Assembly (NCBI RefSeq): GCF_016801865.2
Contig: NC_068939.1
Coordinates: forward strand, 140,373,821 to 140,437,820
From: Culex pipiens pallens
Taxonomy: Eukaryota > Arthropoda > Insecta > Diptera > Culicidae
DNA length: 64,000 bases
Reading direction: 5' to 3'
Made by a program: the position numbers and the translations under genes
In this document: positions 1 through 9,712 of the stretch, piece after piece
Numbering within the stretch: the stretch's first letter is position 1
Layout of the letters: each line of letters starts with the position of its first letter
The notes under the pieces: generated by a model
What the model was told of the DNA's origin: nothing
The model's database searches: none
Seen by the model: the letters and a program-made list of their open reading frames with translations, nothing else

Positions 1-600
1 GTAAACATCAATCAACGCGCTAACCATCACTTTGCGTCTAACCACATCATAACCGTGGTTCACAGATAAACGTGCATTTCGTAAGCATCACTTAGTGTCT
101 CTACACACCTGCCTGTGCCCGCGGTTTGTGCTATTTTATCACCCAGAAGAAGCACGTGAAAGGAGAGTTCGCGCCATCTTTCTCCATCCAGCGCCAACAT
201 CAGCAGCCAGGGCTGTCAGTCGATGAATGGTCGGCGTCACGCGACACGTAATTAGACATGCATCGATCAATTTGCTGGGCTAAGAAAACCGGTCATCAAC
301 GACGCAACGACTAAGTATCCACAGCCTCAAAGTAGCGCTATTGCGGGGCGATGCGGTAATCGTGTAACGCGTCGCTATCAAGTGCGTACGCGACGTCGTA
401 GACGTCACCTTCCGCTTCTGCTTTGAGGGGTGAATGAGGGTGATGGGGGTGAAAAGCAGTTTTCAAGAAGTCTACTTTAATTTATTAATGAATGAGTGGT
501 TCTCGGGGCAAGTAAGAAGATCAATCAATCCAATTATATCATAATCGATTTTAGTTTTAGAAAACTGTTTCTGAAACATTTACAATATAAGATAGTTACA
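1..600. other. Unique, CpG-containing non-coding DNA
   Basis: No repeat match to the rest of the window and no credible coding frame. Positions 1-430 are richer in CpG than the AT-rich repeats that follow, as expected of non-transposon intron or intergenic sequence. No function is assigned. Confidence 0.5.
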
Positions 601-679
601 TTCAAAAAGCGTTGTCGTATGTCGATTTTGGGCCAAATTGAGTTAAGAACGCAATTTTCTGCAGCTCATGGTGCCTCAC

Positions 680-945
680 CTTTTGACCTTCACAGATCCT
701 AAAAATTCGATTTCAATCCTGAGTTATTCACTAAACACCGAAAAAACGCCGTGCATTTTTGTCACTTTTCATATGCAAGAAGTTTCAATCTTGTCGGTCT
801 ATCTTGACACAGCCTGAAAATTGATGTAAGTGCGACAATTGGCCAAGGGGATTTCAGGTCAGAACGCGTTTGACGCACGTACAAGTTAGACTACCGTAAA
901 CATTTGTAATTATAACTCGGGACTTCGGCAACAATTCAACCAAAC
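680..945 (+). repeat. Old dispersed duplication, copy 1
   Basis: Shares a long, diverged, collinear similarity with 4275-4850. Shared landmarks are GACCTTCA, ATTCGATTTC, CTATCTTGACACA, TGTAAGTGCGA, AGAACGCGTTTGAC and ACTCGGGACTTC. The second copy is interrupted by a MITE; this one is not. It may be an old transposon remnant or a local duplication. Confidence 0.7.
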
Positions 946-1833
946 TTCGGGGCAATGCACAGAATGGTCAACCAAACATTGTTATTGTTTACATTGCATG
1001 CTCTCGTTTTTGTTTATTCAAGGTCAAACATTAAAACGCGTTTTTCTCGGAACGTCAAAAAGCGTCGTACGACAAGTTAGCACGATGGCGTCGACCTGTC
1101 AACTTTGAAAAAAATAACGAGATGTAAAATTTCTAGCTAATTTTTCGACAATTTGGAGCAAAAAGTAAATCAAAATGATCGCATTTGTGTGTCAGGGATG
1201 GAATAATCGCGAAAAAAAAAATCAATTTCGCTTGCGAACTTTCTTCACCCGCGAAAGAGAGATGAGGCAAATCACGCAAAAGAAAATCGCTCCCGACATT
1301 CTCCAAGAAAATCAATCTGCTGATGATTTTTTGTGAATTTTATTGTCAGCACCACTCAAAAATATTTATTTCACTTTGTTTACACACATTGCCCATCTAC
1401 AAAATGTGACAGGTCATTTTTCGACGTGTGACGTTACACTTGCTAGTGTAGTAGTGAAAAGATCGATCTTTCGTGTGCGAGAGAGGACAGCCATGCTCCC
1501 TTCGGATTTTTTCTCTTGATGAACATCCAAAGATTTTCTTTTGATGATGATTATTCCATCGCTGCTGAGTGAATAAGAATTCATAGTTTTTTCTTAGATT
1601 TGGGGATTAAAACTCATTTTTTTAAATGCTTCTAAGAGTCCCATTTTATAAATAGAATATCGTTATACAATTCTTTTTATTGTTTACAGTCAATCGTACT
1701 TCACAGAAAAAAAGTTTAATTTTGGAAGGTTAAAAATTTGGTTAGTTGAATATTTATTACCTTTTTACTTTTTTGAGAAATTTTACCTAAAAAGTGTGTA
1801 AACTCAATGCTCAACAGAAACTGATGAAAATTG
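946..1833. other. AT-rich non-coding DNA, nothing recognised
   Basis: No long open frame, no inverted repeat and no match to the other repeat families in the window that I could see. Confidence 0.4.
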
Positions 1834-3247
1834 ATTTGCATGAAACTTTGTCCTAAGGGGTAACTTTTGTCCCTGATCACGAATCTGAGGTCCGTTTTTT
1901 TATATCTCGTGACGGAGGGGTGGTACGACCCCTTTCATTTTTGAACATGCGAAAAAAGAGGTGTTTTTCAATAATTTGCAGCCTGAAACGGTGATGAGAT
2001 AGACATTTGGTGTCAAAGGGACCGTTGCGAATACGCAAGTGTCACACCCCTCGGACACTGCTGCTGACCCTTTTGTGCTCCGTTCAATTGTTTGTACTCA
2101 CGATCGGTGCCCGTGCTATCGCTCAGTGAAGAACCGAAGTAAATAACAGTTTGGGACGAGCGGTAGTGCGGACACCGAAGTTGTAAGTTTTGTTTTCTAC
2201 TGTGAAATATGTGTTATTAATTGTTGTAATAAATTTACAGCTTTGTAGCGATCGATAAATTGAGTGTTTTAATTTGTCACGCTCACAATCCCGGTGTCCG
2301 TGCTCACATTCCGGCCGTTTCCAACAGGGACTTTTATGTAAAATTGGACGCCCGATCCGATGGCGTACTCAGAATTCTAGAAAACGTATTTATCGACGGA
2401 AAAAAACACTAAAGAAGTTTTAAAAACTCTGCCATTTTCCGTTACTCGATTGTAAAAAAAATTGGAACATGTCATTTTAAGGGAAATTTAATGTACTTTT
2501 CGAATCTACATTTATCCAGAAGGGTCATTTTTTAATTAGAAGAAAAAAAAATCATTTTAAAATTTCGTGTTTTTTCTAATTTTGCTGGGTTAATTTTTAA
2601 AGTGTAACAATGTTCTACAAAGTTGTAGAGCAGACAATTCAAAAAAAAAATAATAATTTATAAACATAAGGGGATTGCTTGTGAACATCACGAGTTCTCG
2701 CGATTTTTTTTTTCGTAAAATCGCGATAACTCGTGATGTTTAGAACCAAACCTTTTATTTTAGAAAAAACACGAAATTTCAAAATGAAAAATTTTGTTAT
2801 AAACGAAAAAAATACCCTTCTGGGTCAATGTAGATTCGAAAAGAACATCAAATTTCCCTTAAAATGACATGTTCCAAAAAAAATTTACAATCGAGTACCG
2901 GAAAATGGCAGAGTTTTTAAAACTTTTTTAGTGTTTTTTCGATGATAAATACGTTTTTTTTCGGAATTCTGAGTACGCCATCTTAACGGGTGTACAATTT
3001 TACATAAAAGTCCCTTTGACAACAAATTTCTATCTCATCACCGTTTCAGGCTACAAATGATTGAAAAACACCTCTTTTTCGCATGTTCAAAAATGAAAGG
3101 GGTCGTACCGCCCCTCCGTCACGAGATATCAAAAAACGGACCTCGGATTCGTGATCAGGGACAAAAGTTACCCCTTAGGACAAAGTTTCACGCAAATCGA
3201 AGAGGGGTCGGGGCAACTGCTGTGTGAGTTGGCGGAGAATTACCCAT
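1834..3247. repeat. Long fold-back element, family A, copy 1
   Basis: The two halves are inverted copies meeting near 2705, where a short palindrome around CGCGATTTT and AAAATCGCG forms the loop. Matching landmarks are GAAACTTTGTCCTAAGGGG at 1841 with its complement near 3171-3190, and TGAAACGGTGATGAGAT at 1984 with its complement near 3031-3050. The left arm lacks about 60-75 bp of the outer end present at 3190-3247. A solo LTR interrupts the left arm. Other copies are at 9713-12112 and 39640-40298, and a scrap is at 28808-28900. There is no coding capacity, so it is probably a non-autonomous DNA transposon of unknown superfamily. Confidence 0.85.
2023..2326 (+). mobile_element. Solo LTR inserted in fold-back A
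   Basis: A 304-bp insertion flanked by GGGAC at 2018-2022 and 2327-2331. It starts CGTTGCGAA and ends TTTCCAACA, which is TG...CA if the first T has mutated to C. Copy 2 of the host (near 9926) and the opposite arm (near 3010) both read straight through, giving an empty site. An AATAAA at about 2229 suits a polyadenylation signal. A 5-bp duplication fits BEL/Pao or copia-type LTRs. No internal retroelement sequence is present, so this is a recombined solo LTR. The family is not identified. Confidence 0.78.
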
Positions 3248-4270
3248 TTTCTAAATTAAAGCAAATAAAAAAAAACATAACTTGTATGATTCCGTTCCAC
3301 CCCATTTTCCCACACCCAATCCAACCCTACTTCCATCAACTCCCAACCTAGCCCAACAAACCGGCGCGCCCGATCAATCGCCGATTACGACGAAAGTGAC
3401 AGCGTAGTGAAAGGGGTGACCGCGGGAAAAAAGGGGGCAGTTCCCCGACCCGCCTCCCCGTCCATCACCGTTGCATAATATGCGTCACCGAATGACCGGG
3501 CCATGACCGATCGAACTCGCGCGATCTACATAGTGGAAGCAAAGAAATGGCCCACAATTTGGTTCCGCTCGCACGACACACACACGCAGACCGCCGCTTG
3601 ATCAGATCGGGTTCTCTATTACAATGCGGTGACGACGATGACGGCGGCGGATCAAGCCGAATTAGGCCCGGTTCGGCCGTGAGCGACGTCGTAAACTGAT
3701 AATCTTGAGCCGATCACTTTCATCGGGTGCGATGCGGTAACGCGACGGCAAATTTGATTTTTTGGGCACTCTAAAAAAATCACAATAATTATTTTGACAA
3801 TAAAAAGAAAAACTAAATTATTAATATTTAAACATGATTTTTCCAATCCAAATAATTTTTGCTGTGCAGTGTTGACAGATGACAAAAGTTTAGGACCCCC
3901 AAACGTGGAATCATCCGCTGATCATAAACCTGGGGCCTCTGTTTTTGTCTGAATCTGAATGCAAACTATTCTTCCTTCTCTCTCTCATTTTGTTCGCTTT
4001 CTTTGAGGGTGTGTGATGTGGTGGCGCACCGCGCTACGAATGTTGACGTGTGTTATTTAATCTCCCGCGTGATGGGATTTGGATTATTTCTTTTGACTTG
4101 TTTTTGATTAAGATTGTTGTTGGAAGGGTTGCACGCTTTCAACGGGATTGTCGTGTGCTTTTTGTTGAGCTTAGATCGTTACGCAAGATGAGGGTTTGGA
4201 TTTGATTCGGTTAAATTTAATGAAACCAGCACTTCTGAATGTTTCAGTAAATTGTCGTTGTGTAATTTTC
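3248..4270. other. Unique CpG-rich stretch, no gene seen
   Basis: Positions 3355-3750 are relatively GC/CpG-rich with short GACGACGATGACGGCGG-type runs. The remainder to 4270 is ordinary AT-rich DNA. There is no credible coding frame. A cis-regulatory or transcribed non-coding role is possible but not shown. Confidence 0.4.
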
Positions 4271-4274
4271 AATG

Positions 4275-4850
4275 TTTCATCTTATGACCTTCAAAAATCC
4301 CCAAAATTCGATTTCGGTCCTGAGATTTTCAACAAAAACCGAAAAAACTCCTTGCGTTGTTGTCATTGTTGTCAACTTTCTATCTTGACACAACCTGCAA
4401 ATTGCTGTAAGTGCGAAAAACACACAGCTAAAAAGTAGTAATCCAGCTGCATGTAAAAGGCCTGGGTGTAAAATAAATATTGCATTATTTTATGCAATTC
4501 TGTGTAATATCATACCCTGAAATATGTAGCCCATCAGTATGGGAAACCTACTTGACCGCAATGTCAAGCTCATAAATGCGTTTATCCTTCCAGCTTTATA
4601 TCGGTCCTTACTGTTGGTGCTCGGTTTGAATCCCGTCGGTTGCAACTTTTTTATTGTGTTTGCAATAATTGTACATGCAGTGTGTAATATTAAGTGTTTA
4701 TTTGACGAAGGTGATTTTGCATGCGATTTTACTATCGGATTTTTTGCTGTGTAGCCAAAGAGATTTTAGTTAGAACGCGTTTGACACACGTACATGCCCG
4801 ACTACGGTAAACATTTTTAGTTATTACTCGGGACTTCCACATGAATTATA
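4275..4850 (+). repeat. Old dispersed duplication, copy 2, interrupted
   Basis: Collinear with 680-945 on both sides of a 331-bp MITE (4422-4752). The left part (to about 4420) matches up to TGTAAGTGCGA; the right part resumes at GCCAAAGAGATTT. The uninterrupted copy shows the pre-insertion arrangement. Confidence 0.7.
4422..4752 (+). mobile_element. MITE with ACACAGC...GCTGTGT termini
   Basis: A 331-bp insertion with imperfect terminal inverted repeats: ACACAGCTAAAAA at the left, and TTTTTTGCTGTGT at the right. It is absent from the paralogous site near 830. It contains GGTTTGAATCCCG near 4623, one base away from a pol III B box. A truncated end of the same family is at 14397-14437. The exact target duplication is unclear. 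Confidence 0.7.
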
Positions 4851-4852
4851 AC

Positions 4853-6464
4853 TCAAGTTTAGCTAAAAACTTACTGAAAATTTTAGTTGTAAACATTAAT
4901 TCAAAAAGAACATTAAAATTTGGTGTGAAAGGATAGTCCTTTGGCTACAGGACTTCCTCTCCCGGGTCTCCTAGGTATGAAGGAGAGTGTTCTATTTCCC
5001 GTTCCGAACAAAAATTGACGGGATTTTTTGTATATTTCCTGGGATCCTGGGATTCTGATATTTTCTTTAACTTTGCAGCATCTTTGTTTGAAAATGTATT
5101 GAAAAATGTGATAGAATGGCAGAATTTAATATGATCCGAAATGTTTGTTTACGTTTTTTTTAGATTTTTAATACCATTTGAATTACATTTCTTAAGTTTT
5201 TAAAGCTGAATTCATATAAATAGTTGATTACAATTAACTTTGCTTCTTAATTTCAAATCAAACACAATTCATTATCCAATGTGATTCAGATTGAATAAGT
5301 TCCTTATACATGAAGCGATTCCACATCAAATAGGAAGATACTCACCAAAAGTGCTCCGATTAGGCTCAAATTTGGCATGGAAGTTCCTTGGCCAAAATAA
5401 CAAAACCCGTATTTTTTCGATTAGGGTGGCCTTATCTGAAATAGGGTGGCAAATAAATGACTTTTTCCACTTTTTTTTTCAAAAAAATCATATCTCCGGA
5501 ACGACCTAACCAATTTTATAGAGTGCCACGTTTCAAAAGAAAGGTTATTAATCAGGCTTTTATGGAAAATATTTTGATGGCCAAAAAAAATTGTAAAAAT
5601 TGAGTATTTGAAAAGGCTGCTTGAAAAATTTATTTAGCTGATTAATTATTCTCTTATTCCTTATAATATTTCACATAATATATCCAAAAATTGCGAATAT
5701 CCATTAACAGGAATAGAAGATATTATTTTATGAACATAAAAACTAGGTTTTTCGACGCACCACGCTCAAAAATGGGAAAATGTCGAAACGAGATAAGAAC
5801 AACTTTTTTCACTAAAACTGCGATAACTTAAAAGCATTGCTCTACCAAAACCAAAAAAAAGTTTTCCTTATTTTTTTTTATTTATCAAGTTTTACATTGG
5901 GTAAAAGGGTCTTTAAAGATGTGCTGCGCTTAGGATATGTTTTGCATATTATTTAGATATTTAAATTTCTAAAATCTCTGTAAAACCAGGAAAGCTGAAT
6001 CGTTAATTTAACTGGTGAAAATTCAGTTTCAAAAAATTGGACTTATTAAAAATGATGTTTGGGGAATTTTTTGTGTGTTTCGATTATCTAAATTTTGTTT
6101 TTTTTTGTACACAGATATTTTGAAATGACACATTTTTTAAATTTATTATATAAACTTACGAACCCAATCCTGCAATAACAGGATTGTAAAATTAATCAAA
6201 CTTTGTTGTAAATTGCTTTGTGGGGATGAATAAAAAAATATTTCGATAGTACCCGTAGTTTTGAAGATACTAAATTGTCTGTAACAAAAATCTGGGTGCA
6301 AAAGCTATGGTTGATGTGCACCGTTAACCGCCTATGTTCGCATAAATGTCCCATATGCAAAAACAGCAAGCTGAGAAAAACGCATTTGAAGTTTGTCCCA
6401 CGCATAAGGCTACGTGTAAATTTTTCACGAAAAAAAGGATTTCCGCCTGATTTCTGTAACAAAG
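4853..6464. other. AT-rich DNA with probable degraded repeats
   Basis: No coding frame. GATTAGGGTGGC-type words near 5424-5450 loosely resemble the interior of the Transib-like hairpin at 10220-10235, so a decayed relative is possible. Nothing else is recognised. Confidence 0.35.
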
Positions 6465-6466
6465 TA

Positions 6467-6735
6467 CAGTCCAGACTCGATTATCCGAATCCTCGATTAT
6501 CCGAAGTTTCGATTTTCCGAAGTTCGATTATCCGAGGGTTTGTATGGGACTTCGGATAATCGAATCACGAAAACATTTTTTTTGTTTGTTTTTTCTTTTT
6601 CTTGTTTTTAACATCAAATTCAAGTTCTGCGACCCCATTTTAGTCAAATTGATTGTTGATTGCCTAGTAAACATTAAAATGCATTTTTTCATTATTTCGC
6701 CACCGCCATATTGGCCGCCATCTTGGAATTAAAAA
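6467..6735 (+). mobile_element. pogo/Tigger-like terminal fragment 1
   Basis: Begins CAGTCCAGACTCGATTATCC after a TA dinucleotide at 6465-6466. The motif CTCGATTATCCGAA recurs several times in the first 90 bp, as subterminal repeats do in pogo-type elements. A second direct copy starts at 7043. Both run out near a gene-poor CACCGCCAT(A/T)TTGGCC motif. No opposite end was identified, so both look like truncated ends. Confidence 0.6.
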
Positions 6736-6857
6736 TTCTAAATCACTTTAGTGTAGTTAAGAGGTCATACCTAAGTTCGACAATCTAAAATAAGACGGCG
6801 TAATTTGATGAAAATTTATAAGGGACATTTCAAGCAAAACAATGTTAAATGGCCGAG

Positions 6858-6946
6858 CCGAAGTGTAAACAAAGAGTCTATCCTGCTCACGTCAGTTGAT
6901 GTTTACATTCGGAACGAGCAGGATAGACTCTTTGTTTACACTTCGG
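6858..6946. repeat. Perfect 31-bp hairpin with 27-nt loop
   Basis: Arm 6858-6888 (begins CCGAAGTGTAAACAAAGAGT) is exactly reverse-complementary to 6916-6946. GGCC occurs just outside each arm, extending the symmetry imperfectly. The loop holds GTTTACATTCGG, a near copy of part of the arm. It could be a tiny fold-back element, a pre-miRNA-like hairpin or an unstable palindrome. Confidence 0.85.
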
Positions 6947-7042
6947 CATTGGCCCTATTACAATGTTTTGCTAGATTTATGCTATCAGGCACGAAATTTG
7001 AAAATCGTTGTATTAATTTTGCAGCTGTGTGATTTAAATATA

Positions 7043-7255
7043 CAGTCCAGACTCGATTATCCTAAGCCTTGATTATCAGAAAGTTTGTCTAGGAAATCAG
7101 ATAATCGAATCACGAACAATAAAATTGTTTTAATCTTCTTGTTTTCAATATCAAATTCGAGTTCTGCGGCCGAGTAAGTCAAAATTGAATTGTTGGTTGC
7201 CTATTAAATTACAAATTGTTTTTTTTTCTATATTTCATCACCGCCATTTTGGCCA
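7043..7255 (+). mobile_element. pogo/Tigger-like terminal fragment 2
   Basis: Direct copy of 6467-6735, also starting CAGTCCAGACTCGATTATCC after TA (7041-7042). It shares the segment around ATCAAATTCGAGTTCTGCGGC and ends near CACCGCCATTTTGGCC. It is more degraded in the subterminal repeats than fragment 1. Confidence 0.6.
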
Positions 7256-8693
7256 ATACATAAAAATTATATTGTTTATAATATATTTTAAACTATTGAA
7301 TGTAATGTTTGATCAGACTAAATTCATACAGGAAAAATACAGAAGTCCCGTGATAAATTCGGCAACGCTGCTGATAAGATCATCGACTGACAAATTTCTC
7401 CGTTTGCAAAATATCTGATCCTACAACCAGTTCTGGTCGTCCTCTGATGCATCTGCCCTAGCCGGTTCTTTCACCACCTCGGCCGATCTAGGCTACTTGG
7501 GCACCTGCTAAAAACATTTCTCAACCACCCTCCCACCTCAGCAGAATCCCAGCGCAAGACTAGAAAGAAAAAAATCTATGTCAGGTGCTGAATCTCCTAC
7601 TCCTCCTCCGACTGGGGATAGTGTAACGTTTGCATTCGGTAACGGTGTGGCTTAGTTTCGTCTGCGGCGCAATGCATTTCGTGTCGCCCGTAACCTACTT
7701 CCGATGGGTTCTCTCTCTCCGGCAGGAGACTAGTCACCTCACCTCTCTGTGAAATTGGCAGTTGGTTTTTGAGACCAGATTTCCACCACTAGGAAATCTG
7801 TTGAAGCTGATTTTCCAGAGAACAACTCAGCGACTGGAACCCGATGGCGGTATCCAGGCCAGGTACAACCAGCAGAACGTGCTTCTCAACCGGTGGCCAC
7901 GAAGAGAGAGGTGGTGATGCAACGGAACGTAAGAATGGATTAATTTGATTTATCTCTGGTAGTAAATTATCATGCAGCTTTGGGCACGGTGGAACCTGAC
8001 TGTGACTTTGAGCCGAGGGCTGATGGCGGAAGCCTAAACTGGCCATTTGGCTTATCGCTCGCTCACTGACTGATGGACGGGAAATCCAATTGAAAATGGA
8101 ACAATGTTGACAGTTACTACGACCTCTGGAATGGGGCAGATTGTTTAAAGGTAAGCAGGTTATGAATCATTTAAGTTGCTTAAAATTCGGTCACTCCAGG
8201 AGTTGCTCTTGCGCGTTGGAGATTTCCTCTCAAAATTTCATGGTCATATTTAGTTGGCTTGTGATTTTTTACTTATTTTTTGCAACCACGGTCAATTGAG
8301 GTCAGATTCTACTTTTCTTTTAGGTTACGGTTCCCATTTACTGGATCTGTAAGTACTGTTTATAATCAAATTAAGCTATTTCATGAGTGGGAAAAATTTA
8401 AACAAAAACATTTTTTTTTTGGTAAAATTCTTGTAGAAATTGAAGATTAAGTGAATTACCATTGATCTTCAATATTTCAACCAAGAATCATGCAATTTTG
8501 AATTTATTTCCGTAAAATTTTGTATATTCCCACTGTAAAGTGGGCGATTTCTGAGTCCTTTATTTTAATTTTTGATCATAAACATTAAAATAATCATAAT
8601 TTAATAAAATCTTTTGGATAGGATATTGATTGAATATTAGAGTCTAAGACAAGTTCATTTGAAAACCGACAGCTCGGTTGGATAAAATCTGTG
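7256..8693. other. Mostly unique DNA, no gene recognised
   Basis: Positions 7430-8150 are less AT-rich and show no repeat match. Frames here are short and lack domain-like character. Positions 8150-8693 are AT-rich. Confidence 0.4.
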
Positions 8694-9289
8694 AATTTAA
8701 TTGATTTTGGCAATAGCATTGGTTTCTACCCGTAGTTGCTACTCTGTTATTGACCAGGACCTCCAAGAATTGCTCCGTGGACCACAGATGAAGAGTAGGA
8801 ACCAATCATCACCACTTCGCAACTTTCAAATGTCCCTATCATGCTAGCCAATCACAGCGCCGGCCACGACCAGTGGTAAGACACGGGGGAAGTGGATAGG
8901 AATTTTAGTCCGATACTTGAGTGATGAAGACCGCTAAATCAGCTGCGTCTTCGACAAAGTATCACGTGAGGTTTGAGGGTGTTAGTAAGATGGGTGTGAA
9001 GCCAGGATTCACCGTGGTAAGTGATGCGGCCGGTCAAATCTATTTATAGTCCTTAATTCTTCGTATTTTCTTGGATACATTTTTTTGGAAGCTTTCCAAT
9101 TCGGTTCACCAAGCTTTTTGTGGTGAATTCTGGTCGTGTTGAAAGTTCAATATTCGCCTAACAATTATGCAAACAGTGTCCTTGAATTCAACTTGCATTC
9201 AATATTGCATTTTCCTGTTCTTAGGTTCACACAGATTCCAATCAAGTTTCTTGGATTCTTATAGCATTCTTAATCCTTCCAGACAACTA

Positions 9290-9363
9290 AGCCTCGATGG
9301 TCTGGTGGTTAGCATTTTTGTCTGCTGACCCAAAGGACGGGGGATCGAACCCCGCCGCGAGCT
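9290..9363 (+). repeat. Second tRNA-like module in the retroposon
   Basis: Has an A-box-like TGGTCTGGTGG and a T-arm-like hairpin CGGGG/CCCCG around GATCGAA. The loop lacks the usual first T on this strand; the complementary strand has a perfect GGTTCGATCCC B box. Only four acceptor pairs form. A decayed tRNA-Glu/Asp-type module is likeliest. Confidence 0.45.
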
Positions 9364-9426
9364 AATGAATTTTACATTCATATTCAAGTGTTCAGAATTA
9401 TTCCTTCTTTCCATAATTTCTCGATA

Positions 9427-9501
9427 GGGGCAGATGGGAATCGAACCCAGAACCTTCCGCTTACAAAGCGAACAGCGTAACCATTCAGCCACGCCTACCC
9501 C
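9427..9501 (-). tRNA. tRNA-Thr(TGT)-like SINE head, not a functional gene
   Basis: A 75-nt cloverleaf: acceptor GGGGTAG pairs with CTGCCCC over seven positions. The anticodon stem TTCGC/GCGGA has loop TTTGTAA, giving anticodon TGT. The T arm has loop TTCGATT and a good B box. The D stem and the outer T-stem pair are imperfect. It sits at the exact 5' end of a retroposon and recurs as the head of the SINE at 29945, so it is a SINE promoter and not a host tRNA gene. Confidence 0.6.
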
Positions 9502-9663
9502 AATTTAATTGATTTTGGCAATAAAATAAAAACTTGAAAATAAAAAATGATAAATTCAAAAGTTTCAAATTATATTTCATAATCTGGCTGAAACTTTGTG
9601 GGTATCTTTAGTATGCCCAAAAAGCCATTTTGTATCATCTTTTTTAAAAAAAACTTGAAAATT

Positions 9664-9703
9664 GCTTTATTTATTTTATTTATTTTATTTATTTATTTAT
9701 TTA
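9664..9703 (+). repeat. TTTAT/TTTA microsatellite
   Basis: About 40 bp of alternating TTTATTTA and TTTTATT words just before the start of fold-back A copy 2. Confidence 0.85.
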
Positions 9704-9712
9704 AATTAATCT

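Larger units (their letters stand above)
8716..9501 (-). mobile_element. 786-bp tRNA-headed retroposon (SINE-like)
   Basis: Flanked by a perfect 22-bp direct repeat at 8694-8715 and 9502-9523, the signature of target-primed reverse transcription. Read on the minus strand, it starts exactly at the first base of a tRNA-like cloverleaf (9501-9427), as expected for a pol III-started SINE. Its 3' end at 8716 has no A tail. A second tRNA-like module lies at about 9290-9363 in the opposite orientation. The body differs from the other SINEs here although the head is shared. It is long for a SINE and may be a composite. Confidence 0.75.

Noticed and set aside
9427..9501. Functional tRNA-Thr gene
   Set aside because: Cloverleaf is imperfect in the D and T stems, it sits precisely at the 5' end of a retroposon with a 22-bp duplication, and the same head recurs in another SINE.
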